Of a stretch of DNA of 19,790 nucleotides, positions 1-6,763 are shown piece after piece. A program made the translations under genes and the position numbers. The notes under the pieces are model-generated. The model was not told the DNA's origin. It did not search any database and saw only the letters and a list, made by a program, of their open reading frames with translations. Source of the stretch: AP-16 sp036395835 (GTDB lineage: Bacteria > Pseudomonadota > Alphaproteobacteria > Rhizobiales > Xanthobacteraceae); assembly GCA_036395835.1 (NCBI GenBank), contig DASWCW010000213.1:1-19790 (forward strand). The letters are read 5' to 3'. Positions within the stretch are counted from its first letter, which is position 1; each line of letters starts with the position of its first letter.

Positions 1-2
1 CG

Positions 3-164
3 CACGCCAGCGAGCTGTTGGTCAAGCGTGGCGATCAGGTCAAGCGCGGCCAAATCATTGCCCGTGCCGGCCAGACCGGCAACGTCTCTTCCCCGCAGCT
101 GCATTTCGAAATCCGCAAGGGTGCGACGCCGGTCGATCCGACGCGCTATCTGTCGGGCACCTGA
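3..164 (+). CDS. NlpD-like LytM/M23 domain protein, C-terminal end (partial)
   Basis: The reading frame is open from base 3 to a TGA at 162-164 and gives the last 53 residues of a LytM (peptidase M23) domain; the rest lies before the window. The end shows the family's closing strands: HASELLVKRGD, a VKRGQIIARAG turn, then LHFEIRKG and VDPTRYL. In active M23 enzymes the late motif is HxH; here the first position is Gln (QLH), as in NlpD-type proteins that activate amidases and do not cut peptidoglycan themselves. It probably acts in the envelope during cell division or wall turnover. A place just before DUF815 and yajC-secDF is common in Rhizobiales. Lipobox and LysM domains, if any, are outside the window. 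Confidence 0.8.
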   Translation, partial: HASELLVKRGDQVKRGQIIARAGQTGNVSSPQLHFEIRKGATPVDPTRYLSGT

Positions 165-210
165 GCGTCAACCGTTTCGATCAGCCCCGCGACTGACCTC
201 CAGGAGCTGA

Positions 211-1122
211 TCATCGCGGGGCGGCCGGTTCCTCCAGCGGAACCTTGAGCCGCCCCGCGAGGTCCTGCACGTATTGCCAGGCCACTCGGCCGGAGCGGGA
301 TCCCCGGGTGGTCGCCCATTCGAGCGCTTCGGCCCGCAGCTTTTCGCCGTTCATCGGAATGCGGTAGTAGCCGACGTAACCGGCCACCATGGCCAGATAT
401 TCGTCCTGGCTGCAGCGGTGAAAGCCGAGCCAGAGTCCGAAACGATCCGACAACGACACTTTCTCCTCCACCGCCTCGCCGGGATTGATCGCGGTCGAGC
501 GCTCGTTTTCCATCATGTCGCGCGCCATCAGGTGCCGCCGGTTGGAAGTCGCATAGAAGATGACATTGTCGGGCCGGCCCTCGATGCCGCCTTCGAGCAC
601 CGCTTTGAGAGACTTGTAGGAAGTATCCTCGGTATCGAACGAGAGATCGTCGCAGAACACCAGGAAGCGCGGCGGCGCCGCGCGCAACAGCGCCATCAGT
701 TCGGGCAGGCTTTCGATGTCCTCGCGGTGGATCTCGACGAGTTTTAGCCGCGCGCCCTCCGGGCCGTCGCCGAGCTTGGCGTTGACCGCCGCATGCGCGG
801 CCTTGACCAGCGACGATTTGCCCATGCCGCGCGCGCCCCACAGCAGCGCATTGTTTGCCGGCAGGGAATGCGCGAACCGCTCGGTATTTTCGACCAATAG
901 GTCGCGCACCCGGTCGATGCCCTTGAGCAGCGACATGTCGACCCGGTTGACGCGGGCAACGGGAGCAAGCTTGCGCCCGTCCGGGTGCCAGACAAAGGCG
1001 TCGGCCGCATCCAACCGCGGCGCTGCCGGCGCGGGCGGTGCCAGCCGGTCGAGCGCGTCGGCGACGCGGTGGAGCGTTTCGGAAAACTCCACGAGGTCGA
1101 ATTCAGGCTTGGCGCGCGACAT
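211..1122 (-). CDS. DUF815 family AAA-type ATP-binding protein
   Basis: The 303-residue protein matches the DUF815 (COG2607) family of single-domain P-loop ATPases, whose cellular role is not settled. Visible motifs are a Walker A loop GARGMGKS at residues 96-103, a Walker B strand FLVFCDDL at 153-160, a sensor-1-like segment NVIFYATSN ending at Asn194, and SDRFGLWLGF around 225-234 whose Arg could be an arginine finger. Full length for the family; no signal peptide or membrane segment, so cytoplasmic. It converges with the M23 gene on one side and is divergent from yajC on the other, so it is transcribed alone. A DUF815 gene between an NlpD-like gene and yajC is a recurring alphaproteobacterial arrangement. 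Start taken at the ATG giving MSRAKPEFDL. Confidence 0.85.
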   Translation of the reverse strand: MSRAKPEFDLVEFSETLHRVADALDRLAPPAPAAPRLDAADAFVWHPDGRKLAPVARVNRVDMSLLKGIDRVRDLLVENTERFAHSLPANNALLWGARGMGKSSLVKAAHAAVNAKLGDGPEGARLKLVEIHREDIESLPELMALLRAAPPRFLVFCDDLSFDTEDTSYKSLKAVLEGGIEGRPDNVIFYATSNRRHLMARDMMENERSTAINPGEAVEEKVSLSDRFGLWLGFHRCSQDEYLAMVAGYVGYYRIPMNGEKLRAEALEWATTRGSRSGRVAWQYVQDLAGRLKVPLEEPAAPR

Positions 1123-1285
1123 GGCAAGTCCGGATTGGGCAACGGAGCCTTAGCGGGACCGCGGGGCCCCGGCAAGCACCCGCGGTCCGCCGCGCCTCGC
1201 AAATGCCCTCGGCCCGGTCCTGTCTCATTGCGTGAGCAATGCGCAGCATGCGCCGTTCTCGGCTCGTTTGCGCCGATCCGCGGCG

Positions 1286-1313
1286 TTGCAATTGGGCGTG
1301 CGCGGGCTATAGT
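1286..1313 (+). promoter_or_regulatory. candidate sigma70-type promoter for yajC-secDF
   Basis: TTGCAA (1286-1291) and TATAGT (1308-1313) are separated by 16 bases, a fair match to a housekeeping promoter, and lie 125 bases before yajC in the gap between two divergent genes. This is a pattern match only; no start site is known. The 316-base gap 1123-1438 holds nothing else recognisable besides this and the palindrome at 1385-1406. Confidence 0.45.
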
Positions 1314-1384
1314 CCGCGCCGATTTTGCCGGGCACAGGCCAAGGGCGTCTCGCCAGTTCCGCATACGGCATGACCCCCTCCCTG

Positions 1385-1406
1385 ACCTTCCCCTCGCCGG
1401 GAGGGT
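1385..1406. repeat. short GC-rich palindrome, degenerate intergenic repeat copy
   Basis: ACCTTCCC (1385-1392) pairs with GGGAGGGT (1399-1406) around a CTCGCC loop with one G-U pair. The sequence around it resembles the 'ccctccc...gggaggg' repeats at 14988-15105 and 16674-16705. It lies in the yajC leader, 32 bases before the start codon, so it would be transcribed into the mRNA leader if the upstream promoter is used. Confidence 0.5.
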
Positions 1407-1438
1407 GAGCCGGGCTTGCGGCACGGGGACGAGGATCA

Positions 1439-1777
1439 ATGCTGATCACGCCGGCATTCGCCCAAATGGGTCTGGGAGGCGGCAGCGACATGCTGATGTC
1501 GCTGCTGCCCTTCGTCCTCATTTTCGTGATCATGTATTTTCTGATCCTGCGTCCGCAGCAGCGGCGCGTGAAGCAGCATCAGGAGATGGTGAAGAGTCTG
1601 CGGCGAGGCGACACCGTCATCAGCTCCGGGGGGCTGATCGGGAAGGTCACCAAGGTCGTCGATGACGACCAGATCGAGGTCGAGATCTCGGACGGCGTCC
1701 GCGTGCGGCAAATGCGTTCGATGGTGTCGGAAGTGCGTGCCAAGGGGGAACCGGTCAAGGACGAGGCATCCGGCTGA
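1439..1777 (+). CDS. yajC: preprotein translocase accessory subunit YajC
   Basis: This 112-residue protein has the YajC plan: a short N-terminus, one membrane helix at about residues 20-39 (LLPFVLIFVIMYFLILRP), then the conserved RPQQRR and a basic cytoplasmic domain containing GDTVISSGGLIGKV. YajC binds SecDF and YidC next to the SecYEG channel; its precise role is minor and not fully defined. It is the first gene of a yajC-secD-secF run, the usual bacterial order, with 30 bases between its stop and secD. The ATG at 1439 follows a GACGAGG-like ribosome site. Its N-terminus LITPAFAQ looks like a signal sequence but is typical for the family. Confidence 0.95.
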   Translation: MLITPAFAQMGLGGGSDMLMSLLPFVLIFVIMYFLILRPQQRRVKQHQEMVKSLRRGDTVISSGGLIGKVTKVVDDDQIEVEISDGVRVRQMRSMVSEVRAKGEPVKDEASG

Positions 1778-1807
1778 TCGCGGCCGCTGCGAAGGACACG
1801 GGTTCTC

Positions 1808-3403
1808 ATGCTGTTTTTCTCGCGCTGGAAAGCGATCTCGGTGCTGGTCACGGCGATCGTGGCCTGCCTGTTCGCAGTTCCCAATTTCTTCCCCGAACGC
1901 ATCGTACAGCGCTGGCCGGCCTGGGCGCAGCGCCACATCGTGCTGGGGCTCGACCTTCAGGGCGGCTCGCACCTTCTGCTCGAGGTCGACTCCAATGCCG
2001 TGCGCAAAGAGAAGGTCCAGGCGCTGCTCGATGACGTGCGGCGCGTGCTTCGAGAGGCGCGCATCGGCTATACCGGACTCGTCGCCCGCGGCGAGAGCGT
2101 CGAGGTGCGCATTCGCGAAGGCGGCGATCCGCAACTCGCGCTCGCCAAGTTACGGGAGCTTTCCCAGCCGATCGGCGGCGTACTGGGCGGCGGCGGTCAG
2201 CGCACCGTCGAGATCGCCGATCTCGGTGGCGGCCTGATCCGGCTGACGCTGACCCAGGCGGCGATCACGGAGCGGATCCGGCAGTCGGTCGATCAGTCGA
2301 TCCAGATCGTGGAGCGCCGCGTGAACGAGCTCGGCACGGTCGAGCCGAGCATCCAGCGCGAAGGCGTGGACCGCATCCTCGTCCAGGTTCCCGGGCTGCA
2401 GGACCCGACCCGCCTCAAGGAGATCCTCGGCAAGACGGCGAAGCTGACGTTCCGGCTGGTCGATGTCTCCATGAGCGCCGAACAGGCGCTCCAGGGTCAG
2501 CCGCCGCCGGATTCGGAAATTCTCAAGGACCACAATCGGGCTCCGTACCTGATCCAGAAGCGCGTGATGGTCTCGGGCGAGGATTTGACGGACGCCCAGC
2601 CGGGTTTCGATCAGCGCACCAGCGAGCCGATCGTGACCTTCCGGTTCAACTCGAACGGCGCCCGTCGCTTCGGCCAGGTCACCGAGGAGAACGTCGGCCG
2701 GCCGTTCGCCATCGTGCTCGACAACGAGGTGATTTCCGCGCCCGTGATCCGCGAGCCGATTCGGGGGGGCTCGGGGCAGATTTCCGGCAGCTTCACCGTC
2801 GAGCAGGCCAACGATCTCGCGATCCTGCTGCGCGCCGGCGCCCTGCCGGCCCCGCTCACGATCATCGAGGAACGCACGGTGGGCCCCGGGCTCGGCCAGG
2901 ACTCGATCCAGAAGGGCAAAATCGCCGCGGTGGTGGGTTCGGTGCTGGTCATCGTGTTCATGCTGGCGACCTACGGCCTGTTCGGATTCTTCGCCAATGT
3001 CGCCGTTGCCGTGAACGTCGCGATGATCTTCGGCCTGCTCTCGCTGCTCAACGCCACGCTCACGCTTCCCGGCATCGCCGGCATCGTGCTCACGGTCGGG
3101 ATCGCGGTCGACAGCAACGTGCTGATCTACGAGAGAATCCGCGAGGAAGTCCGCGGCGGCCGCTCGGCGATTTCCGCGATCGATGCCGGATTCACCCGGG
3201 CGCTCGCCACCATCCTGGATTCCAACATCACCACCTTCATCGCCGCCGCCGTGCTGTTCTTCATCGGCACGGGGGCGGTGCGCGGTTTCGCCGTCACGCT
3301 GGGCATCGGCATTCTCACCACGGTCTTCACTGCGTTCACGCTGACGCGGCTGATCGTGGCGAGCTGGGTGCGATGGCGGCGGCCGCAGGTGGTTCCGATC
3401 TGA
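1808..3403 (+). CDS. secD: protein translocase subunit SecD
   Basis: The 531-residue protein is a standalone SecD, the RND-like subunit that with SecF uses proton motive force to pull proteins through SecYEG on the periplasmic side. Visible: an N-terminal membrane helix (about residues 10-27), the P1 hallmark LGLDLQGGSH at 46-55, a long periplasmic domain, and from about residue 365 a block of membrane helices with VGIAVDSNVLIYERIREE, the conserved transmembrane-4 region whose Asp is tied to proton passage. Length is normal. ATG at 1808 follows GAAGGA at 1791-1796, a rather long spacer. Its 3' end may overlap secF, depending on which secF start is used, so the two are probably translationally coupled. 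Confidence 0.96.
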   Translation: MLFFSRWKAISVLVTAIVACLFAVPNFFPERIVQRWPAWAQRHIVLGLDLQGGSHLLLEVDSNAVRKEKVQALLDDVRRVLREARIGYTGLVARGESVEVRIREGGDPQLALAKLRELSQPIGGVLGGGGQRTVEIADLGGGLIRLTLTQAAITERIRQSVDQSIQIVERRVNELGTVEPSIQREGVDRILVQVPGLQDPTRLKEILGKTAKLTFRLVDVSMSAEQALQGQPPPDSEILKDHNRAPYLIQKRVMVSGEDLTDAQPGFDQRTSEPIVTFRFNSNGARRFGQVTEENVGRPFAIVLDNEVISAPVIREPIRGGSGQISGSFTVEQANDLAILLRAGALPAPLTIIEERTVGPGLGQDSIQKGKIAAVVGSVLVIVFMLATYGLFGFFANVAVAVNVAMIFGLLSLLNATLTLPGIAGIVLTVGIAVDSNVLIYERIREEVRGGRSAISAIDAGFTRALATILDSNITTFIAAAVLFFIGTGAVRGFAVTLGIGILTTVFTAFTLTRLIVASWVRWRRPQVVPI

Positions 3404-4428
3404 TCCGATTTGCGAGCGAGACGAACTTGCGCCACCTCCGCATCGTTCCCGACAATACCAAATTCGATTTCATGCGCTTCCGGCGCGTGAGCTTCCCGAT
3501 GTCGGCGCTGCTGTCGATCATCGCCATTCTGCTCTATTTTCACCCCGGGCTGAATCTCGGCATCGATTTCCGCGGCGGCACTTTGATCGAGGTCCAGGAA
3601 AAATCCGGCCCAGCCGATCTGGCGAAGATGCGCGCGACGCTCAGCCAGCTCAATCTCGGCGACGTCCAGCTGCAGCAATTCGGCGGCCCCGAAAACGTCC
3701 TGATCCGCATCTCCGAGCAGCCGGGCGGCGAAACCGCGCAGCAGGAGGCCGTCGCCAAGGTGAAGGGCGCATTGGGAGAAAGCGTGGAATACCGCCGGGT
3801 CGAGGTGGTCGGCCCGCGCGTATCGGGCGAGCTCTTATCCTACGGCACCATCGGCATCATGCTGGCGATCGGCGGCATCCTGCTCTATCTGTGGTTCCGA
3901 TTCGAATGGCAGTTCGCGCTCGGCGCCATGATCGCCAACGTGCACGATCTGGTGCTCACCATCGGCTTCATGTCGCTCAGCCAGATCGATTTCGATCTGA
4001 CCAGCATTGCCGCGTTGCTCACCATCCTCGGCTATTCGCTCAACGATACGGTGGTCATTTACGACCGCATCCGCGAGATGCTGCGGCGGTACAAGAAGCT
4101 GTCGATGCCCGACCTGCTCAACACCTCGATCAATGCCACGCTGTCGCGCTCGATCATCACCCACGTCACTGTGACGCTGTCGCTGCTGGCGCTGCTGCTG
4201 TTCGGCGGCCAGGCGATCCACAGCTTCACCGCTACCATGATGTTCGGCGTGGTGCTGGTCGGTACCTACACGTCGGTGTTCATCGCCTCCCCGATCCTGA
4301 TCTATCTCGGCGTCGGCACCGGGCGCCGCGAGAGCGAGGAGCCCGAGGAGGCCGAGAAGCCCAGGCAGCCCAAGGAGGCGCAGCCGCGCAAGCCGGCGCG
4401 CGAAGCTCGGCCGGTGGCGCGGAGGTGA
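3373..4428 (+). CDS. secF: protein translocase subunit SecF
   Basis: SecF, partner of SecD: N-terminal helix at about residues 41-57, LNLGIDFRGGT at 60-70, a small periplasmic domain, then five further helices with LNDTVVIYDRIREMLR, the SecF signature equivalent to that in SecD. The last 35 residues are a charged, Pro/Arg/Glu-rich tail (EEPEEAEKPRQP...), probably cytoplasmic and disordered. The start is uncertain: ATG 3373 lies inside secD (31-base overlap), while TTG 3427 gives MRHLRIVPDNTK, closer to what I recall of family N-termini, and has GAGCGAGA upstream. The longer form is reported because it has ATG; the shorter one would be 333 residues. Confidence 0.94.
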   Translation: MAAAAGGSDLIRFASETNLRHLRIVPDNTKFDFMRFRRVSFPMSALLSIIAILLYFHPGLNLGIDFRGGTLIEVQEKSGPADLAKMRATLSQLNLGDVQLQQFGGPENVLIRISEQPGGETAQQEAVAKVKGALGESVEYRRVEVVGPRVSGELLSYGTIGIMLAIGGILLYLWFRFEWQFALGAMIANVHDLVLTIGFMSLSQIDFDLTSIAALLTILGYSLNDTVVIYDRIREMLRRYKKLSMPDLLNTSINATLSRSIITHVTVTLSLLALLLFGGQAIHSFTATMMFGVVLVGTYTSVFIASPILIYLGVGTGRRESEEPEEAEKPRQPKEAQPRKPAREARPVARR

Positions 4429-4465
4429 GGCCAAGCTTCGCCGAGCAACCGGCGAGCGGACGATC

Positions 4466-4849
4466 ATGAACGCGCCCCCGCACGCGCCGCATCTTCCGCA
4501 TCAGGCTCCAATCGACGCCTACGGCAACGGCGGCTTCCGTTTTGCCGGCATGTCGCACCGCGGCTCGCTGTTGTGCCTGCCGAGCGGCATCTGGGCCTGG
4601 CCGGTCGCGACGCCGGAAGAGATCAGCGAAGCCAATCTCGCCGCGCTGTTTGCCGAGGCCGAGGCGATCGAGCTGTTCGTGCTCGGATCCGGGCCAAACG
4701 TGCGGCCGCTGCCCGAAGCATTGCGCTGGCGTTTGCGTGATTACCGCATCGGCCTCGAAGTCATGGCGACGGGCGCCGCGGTGCGAACCTACAACATCCT
4801 GATCGGAGAGGCTCGCCGCGTCGCCGCCGGATTGATTGCCGTGGGATGA
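4466..4849 (+). CDS. Mth938-like domain protein (DUF498; NDUFAF3/AAMDC family)
   Basis: A 127-residue protein of the Mth938-like family, which includes human NDUFAF3, an assembly factor of mitochondrial complex I, and AAMDC. The pattern seen is DAYGNGGFRFAG near residues 17-28, a central strand with the family's GxGP turn (LFVLGSGPNVRPLP, about 70-83) and a C-terminal ARRVAAGLIAVG. No membrane segment, so cytoplasmic. It follows secF by 37 bases and precedes an NDUFAF6-like gene by 69 bases, all on the same strand. No catalytic residues are known for this fold; the bacterial role is not established. Help in assembling respiratory membrane complexes is inferred from the mitochondrial relatives and the SecDF neighbours. 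Confidence 0.85.
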   Translation: MNAPPHAPHLPHQAPIDAYGNGGFRFAGMSHRGSLLCLPSGIWAWPVATPEEISEANLAALFAEAEAIELFVLGSGPNVRPLPEALRWRLRDYRIGLEVMATGAAVRTYNILIGEARRVAAGLIAVG

Positions 4850-4918
4850 CCGCCTGCTGGCTGTGCGGCTTACGGCGGCACCTTTCACCGATGCGGCTCG
4901 GCGCGGTAGCGTCCCGTC

Positions 4919-5764
4919 ATGGATGTGTTCGCCCACTGCGAGAATTTGGTCCGCGAGGCCGACAAGGATCGCTTTCTTGCCAGCCTGTTCGCGCCCGCCG
5001 AAGGGCGGCGAGATCTGTTCGCGCTCTATGCATTCAACGCGGAAGTTGCGGGCGTGCAGGACAAAGTTCGCGAGCCGCTCGCGGGCGAGATCCGGCTGCA
5101 ATATTGGCACGATCTCGTCGCCGGCACCGGGGAGCCGGGCGCCAATCCGGTCGCCGCGGCGCTGCTCGAAATCGTGAAACGACATGCGCTGCCGCGGCAG
5201 CCATTGCTGGAGCTCCTCGAAGCGCGCCGTTTCGACCTGTACGAAGAAACGTTTTCGACCCGCGCCGATCTCGAGAATTATGCGAGTAACACCTCCTCCG
5301 CCGTCATCGAGCTTGCCATGCGCATTCTCGACCAGCCGAGTGGCGCGACTCCCGGGCTCGCGCGCTCGGCCGGCATTGCCTATGCGATCGCAGGCCTGGC
5401 GCGCTCGTTCGCATTCCATGCCTCGCGCGGAAAGATCTTCGTGCCGGACGAGATCCTCACAGCCCATGGCGCGGCGCGCGCCGACATTCTCGCCGGCCGT
5501 TCGACGATCGAGCTGCGCGATGCGCTTGCCGATTTTCGCGAGCAGGCCCGCAGGCATCTCGACCAGATCGGAGACCAACTGGCCGAAGTGCCGGATCGGC
5601 TCGTTCCGGCGCTGCTGCCGGTCGCGCTCGTTGACCCTTATCTCGCACGCATGGAGCGCGCGGATTACGAGCCGTTCCGAACCGTCGTCGAGGTGCCGCA
5701 GTGGCGAAAGCAATGGCTGCTGTGGCGCGCCGCGCGTAGTCCGCGCCGGATTGCCGCGCACTGA
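4919..5764 (+). CDS. squalene/phytoene synthase family protein, NDUFAF6-like
   Basis: The 281-residue protein has the all-helical squalene/phytoene synthase fold, but both Asp-rich magnesium/diphosphate motifs are degenerate. The first site reads FALYAFNAEVAGVQD (residues 34-48) in place of a DDxxD-type motif, and the second reads AYAIAGLARSFAFHASR (154-170), lacking the N/D-rich NxxRDxxED pattern. The motif set AFN.E.A.V.D, DLENYASNTSSA, and HASRGKIFVP matches NDUFAF6, the mitochondrial complex I assembly factor of this family, better than true synthases. It is therefore more likely an assembly or scaffold protein than a terpene enzyme. Last gene of the secDF run; the ribosome site is weak. 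Automatic annotation would probably call it phytoene synthase. Confidence 0.85.
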   Translation: MDVFAHCENLVREADKDRFLASLFAPAEGRRDLFALYAFNAEVAGVQDKVREPLAGEIRLQYWHDLVAGTGEPGANPVAAALLEIVKRHALPRQPLLELLEARRFDLYEETFSTRADLENYASNTSSAVIELAMRILDQPSGATPGLARSAGIAYAIAGLARSFAFHASRGKIFVPDEILTAHGAARADILAGRSTIELRDALADFREQARRHLDQIGDQLAEVPDRLVPALLPVALVDPYLARMERADYEPFRTVVEVPQWRKQWLLWRAARSPRRIAAH

Positions 5765-5794
5765 GGGCGTCGGCTCGCTCGGCCAAATCGCAAC

Positions 5795-6763
5795 TCACCG
5801 GCCGAAATCGACCGCCGTCGTGTTGCCGCCGCTCACCACCACGCCGACGCGCTCGCGGCGCGCGGGCCGATAAGATCCCGACAAGAGCGCGGCGAAAGCG
5901 GCAGCGCCCCCGGGCTCGGCCACGATCCGCAATTGGTCCCAGAGCGCCTGCTGCGCCGCGCGGATTGCCTCGTCGGCGACGAGCACCACGCGGTCGACGA
6001 AGCGCCGCGCGATCGGGAACACCAGATCACCTACTCGGCGCGGGGCGAGCGAATCCGCAGCGATGCCTCCGGCAGGCGCATCGACCGGCTTGCCTGCCTG
6101 GAGCGCTTTCATGAGCGTCGGCGAGGCCTCCGGCTCGACCCCCAACACGCGCGTCGCGCCGCCATACCAGGCGGCAATCCCGGCGATCAGCCCGCCGCCT
6201 CCGACCGCGACGAGGAGCGCGTCGAGCGCCGGTGCCTGGCCTTCGGTTTCGATGCCGAGCGTGCCTTGGCCGAGAATCGTCTCGGCCTGATCGTAGGCGT
6301 GGATCGGCAGGGCGCCGGAAGTTTCGGCCCAAGCCTCGCTTGCGGCGAGCGCGTCCGCATAACGCGCGCCGCCGACGAGGAGATCGGCCCCGTAATCGCG
6401 AATGCGCTCGATCTTGGTGGGCGAGGAGATGCTGGGCACGAAGATCTTCGCCCGCACGGCGAGTTTTTGCGCCGCATAAGCGACGGCCGCGCCGTGGTTT
6501 CCGCCCGACGCAGCGACGACGCCCGCCTGCGGAATTTTTCGCGTGAGCAAATTGGCAAAGGCGCCGCGCGCCTTGAACGATCCCGAATGCTGCAGCTGCT
6601 CGAGCTTCAAGGCGATCGGAAACGAGTCGAGGCCGAATTCGGCCGCGTCGATCTCGAGCAAGGGCGTGCGGCGGATGTACGGCCTGATCAGCGCTTCGAT
6701 CTCGGCGATGCGCGCGCGGCCGATCGTCCGGTCAGGAGCGTCTTGCGCAGCCCGGGACATCAT
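5795..6763 (-). CDS. serine/threonine dehydratase-like PLP enzyme
   Basis: A 322-residue fold-type II pyridoxal-phosphate enzyme of the threonine/serine dehydratase group. HSGSFKARGAF holds the PLP-binding lysine (residue 64 from the start used here); SGGNHGAAVAYAA and the phosphate-cradle loop VGGGGLIAG are intact, and the C-terminus has VVSGGNT. There is no C-terminal ACT domain, so it is the short, non-allosteric kind; substrate (L-threonine, L-serine or 3-hydroxyaspartate) cannot be decided. The chosen ATG at 6763 overlaps the TGA of trmFO (ATGA), pointing to coupled translation; a second ATG follows at once, and an upstream ATG at 6796 inside trmFO would add 11 residues. It converges with the NDUFAF6-like gene. 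Confidence 0.85.
   Translation of the reverse strand: MMSRAAQDAPDRTIGRARIAEIEALIRPYIRRTPLLEIDAAEFGLDSFPIALKLEQLQHSGSFKARGAFANLLTRKIPQAGVVAASGGNHGAAVAYAAQKLAVRAKIFVPSISSPTKIERIRDYGADLLVGGARYADALAASEAWAETSGALPIHAYDQAETILGQGTLGIETEGQAPALDALLVAVGGGGLIAGIAAWYGGATRVLGVEPEASPTLMKALQAGKPVDAPAGGIAADSLAPRRVGDLVFPIARRFVDRVVLVADEAIRAAQQALWDQLRIVAEPGGAAAFAALLSGSYRPARRERVGVVVSGGNTTAVDFGR

Noticed and set aside
4280..5761. 493-codon minus-strand open frame opposite secF and the NDUFAF6-like gene
   Set aside because: Low-complexity Arg/Gly/Ala-rich translation without motifs, fully covered by recognised genes.
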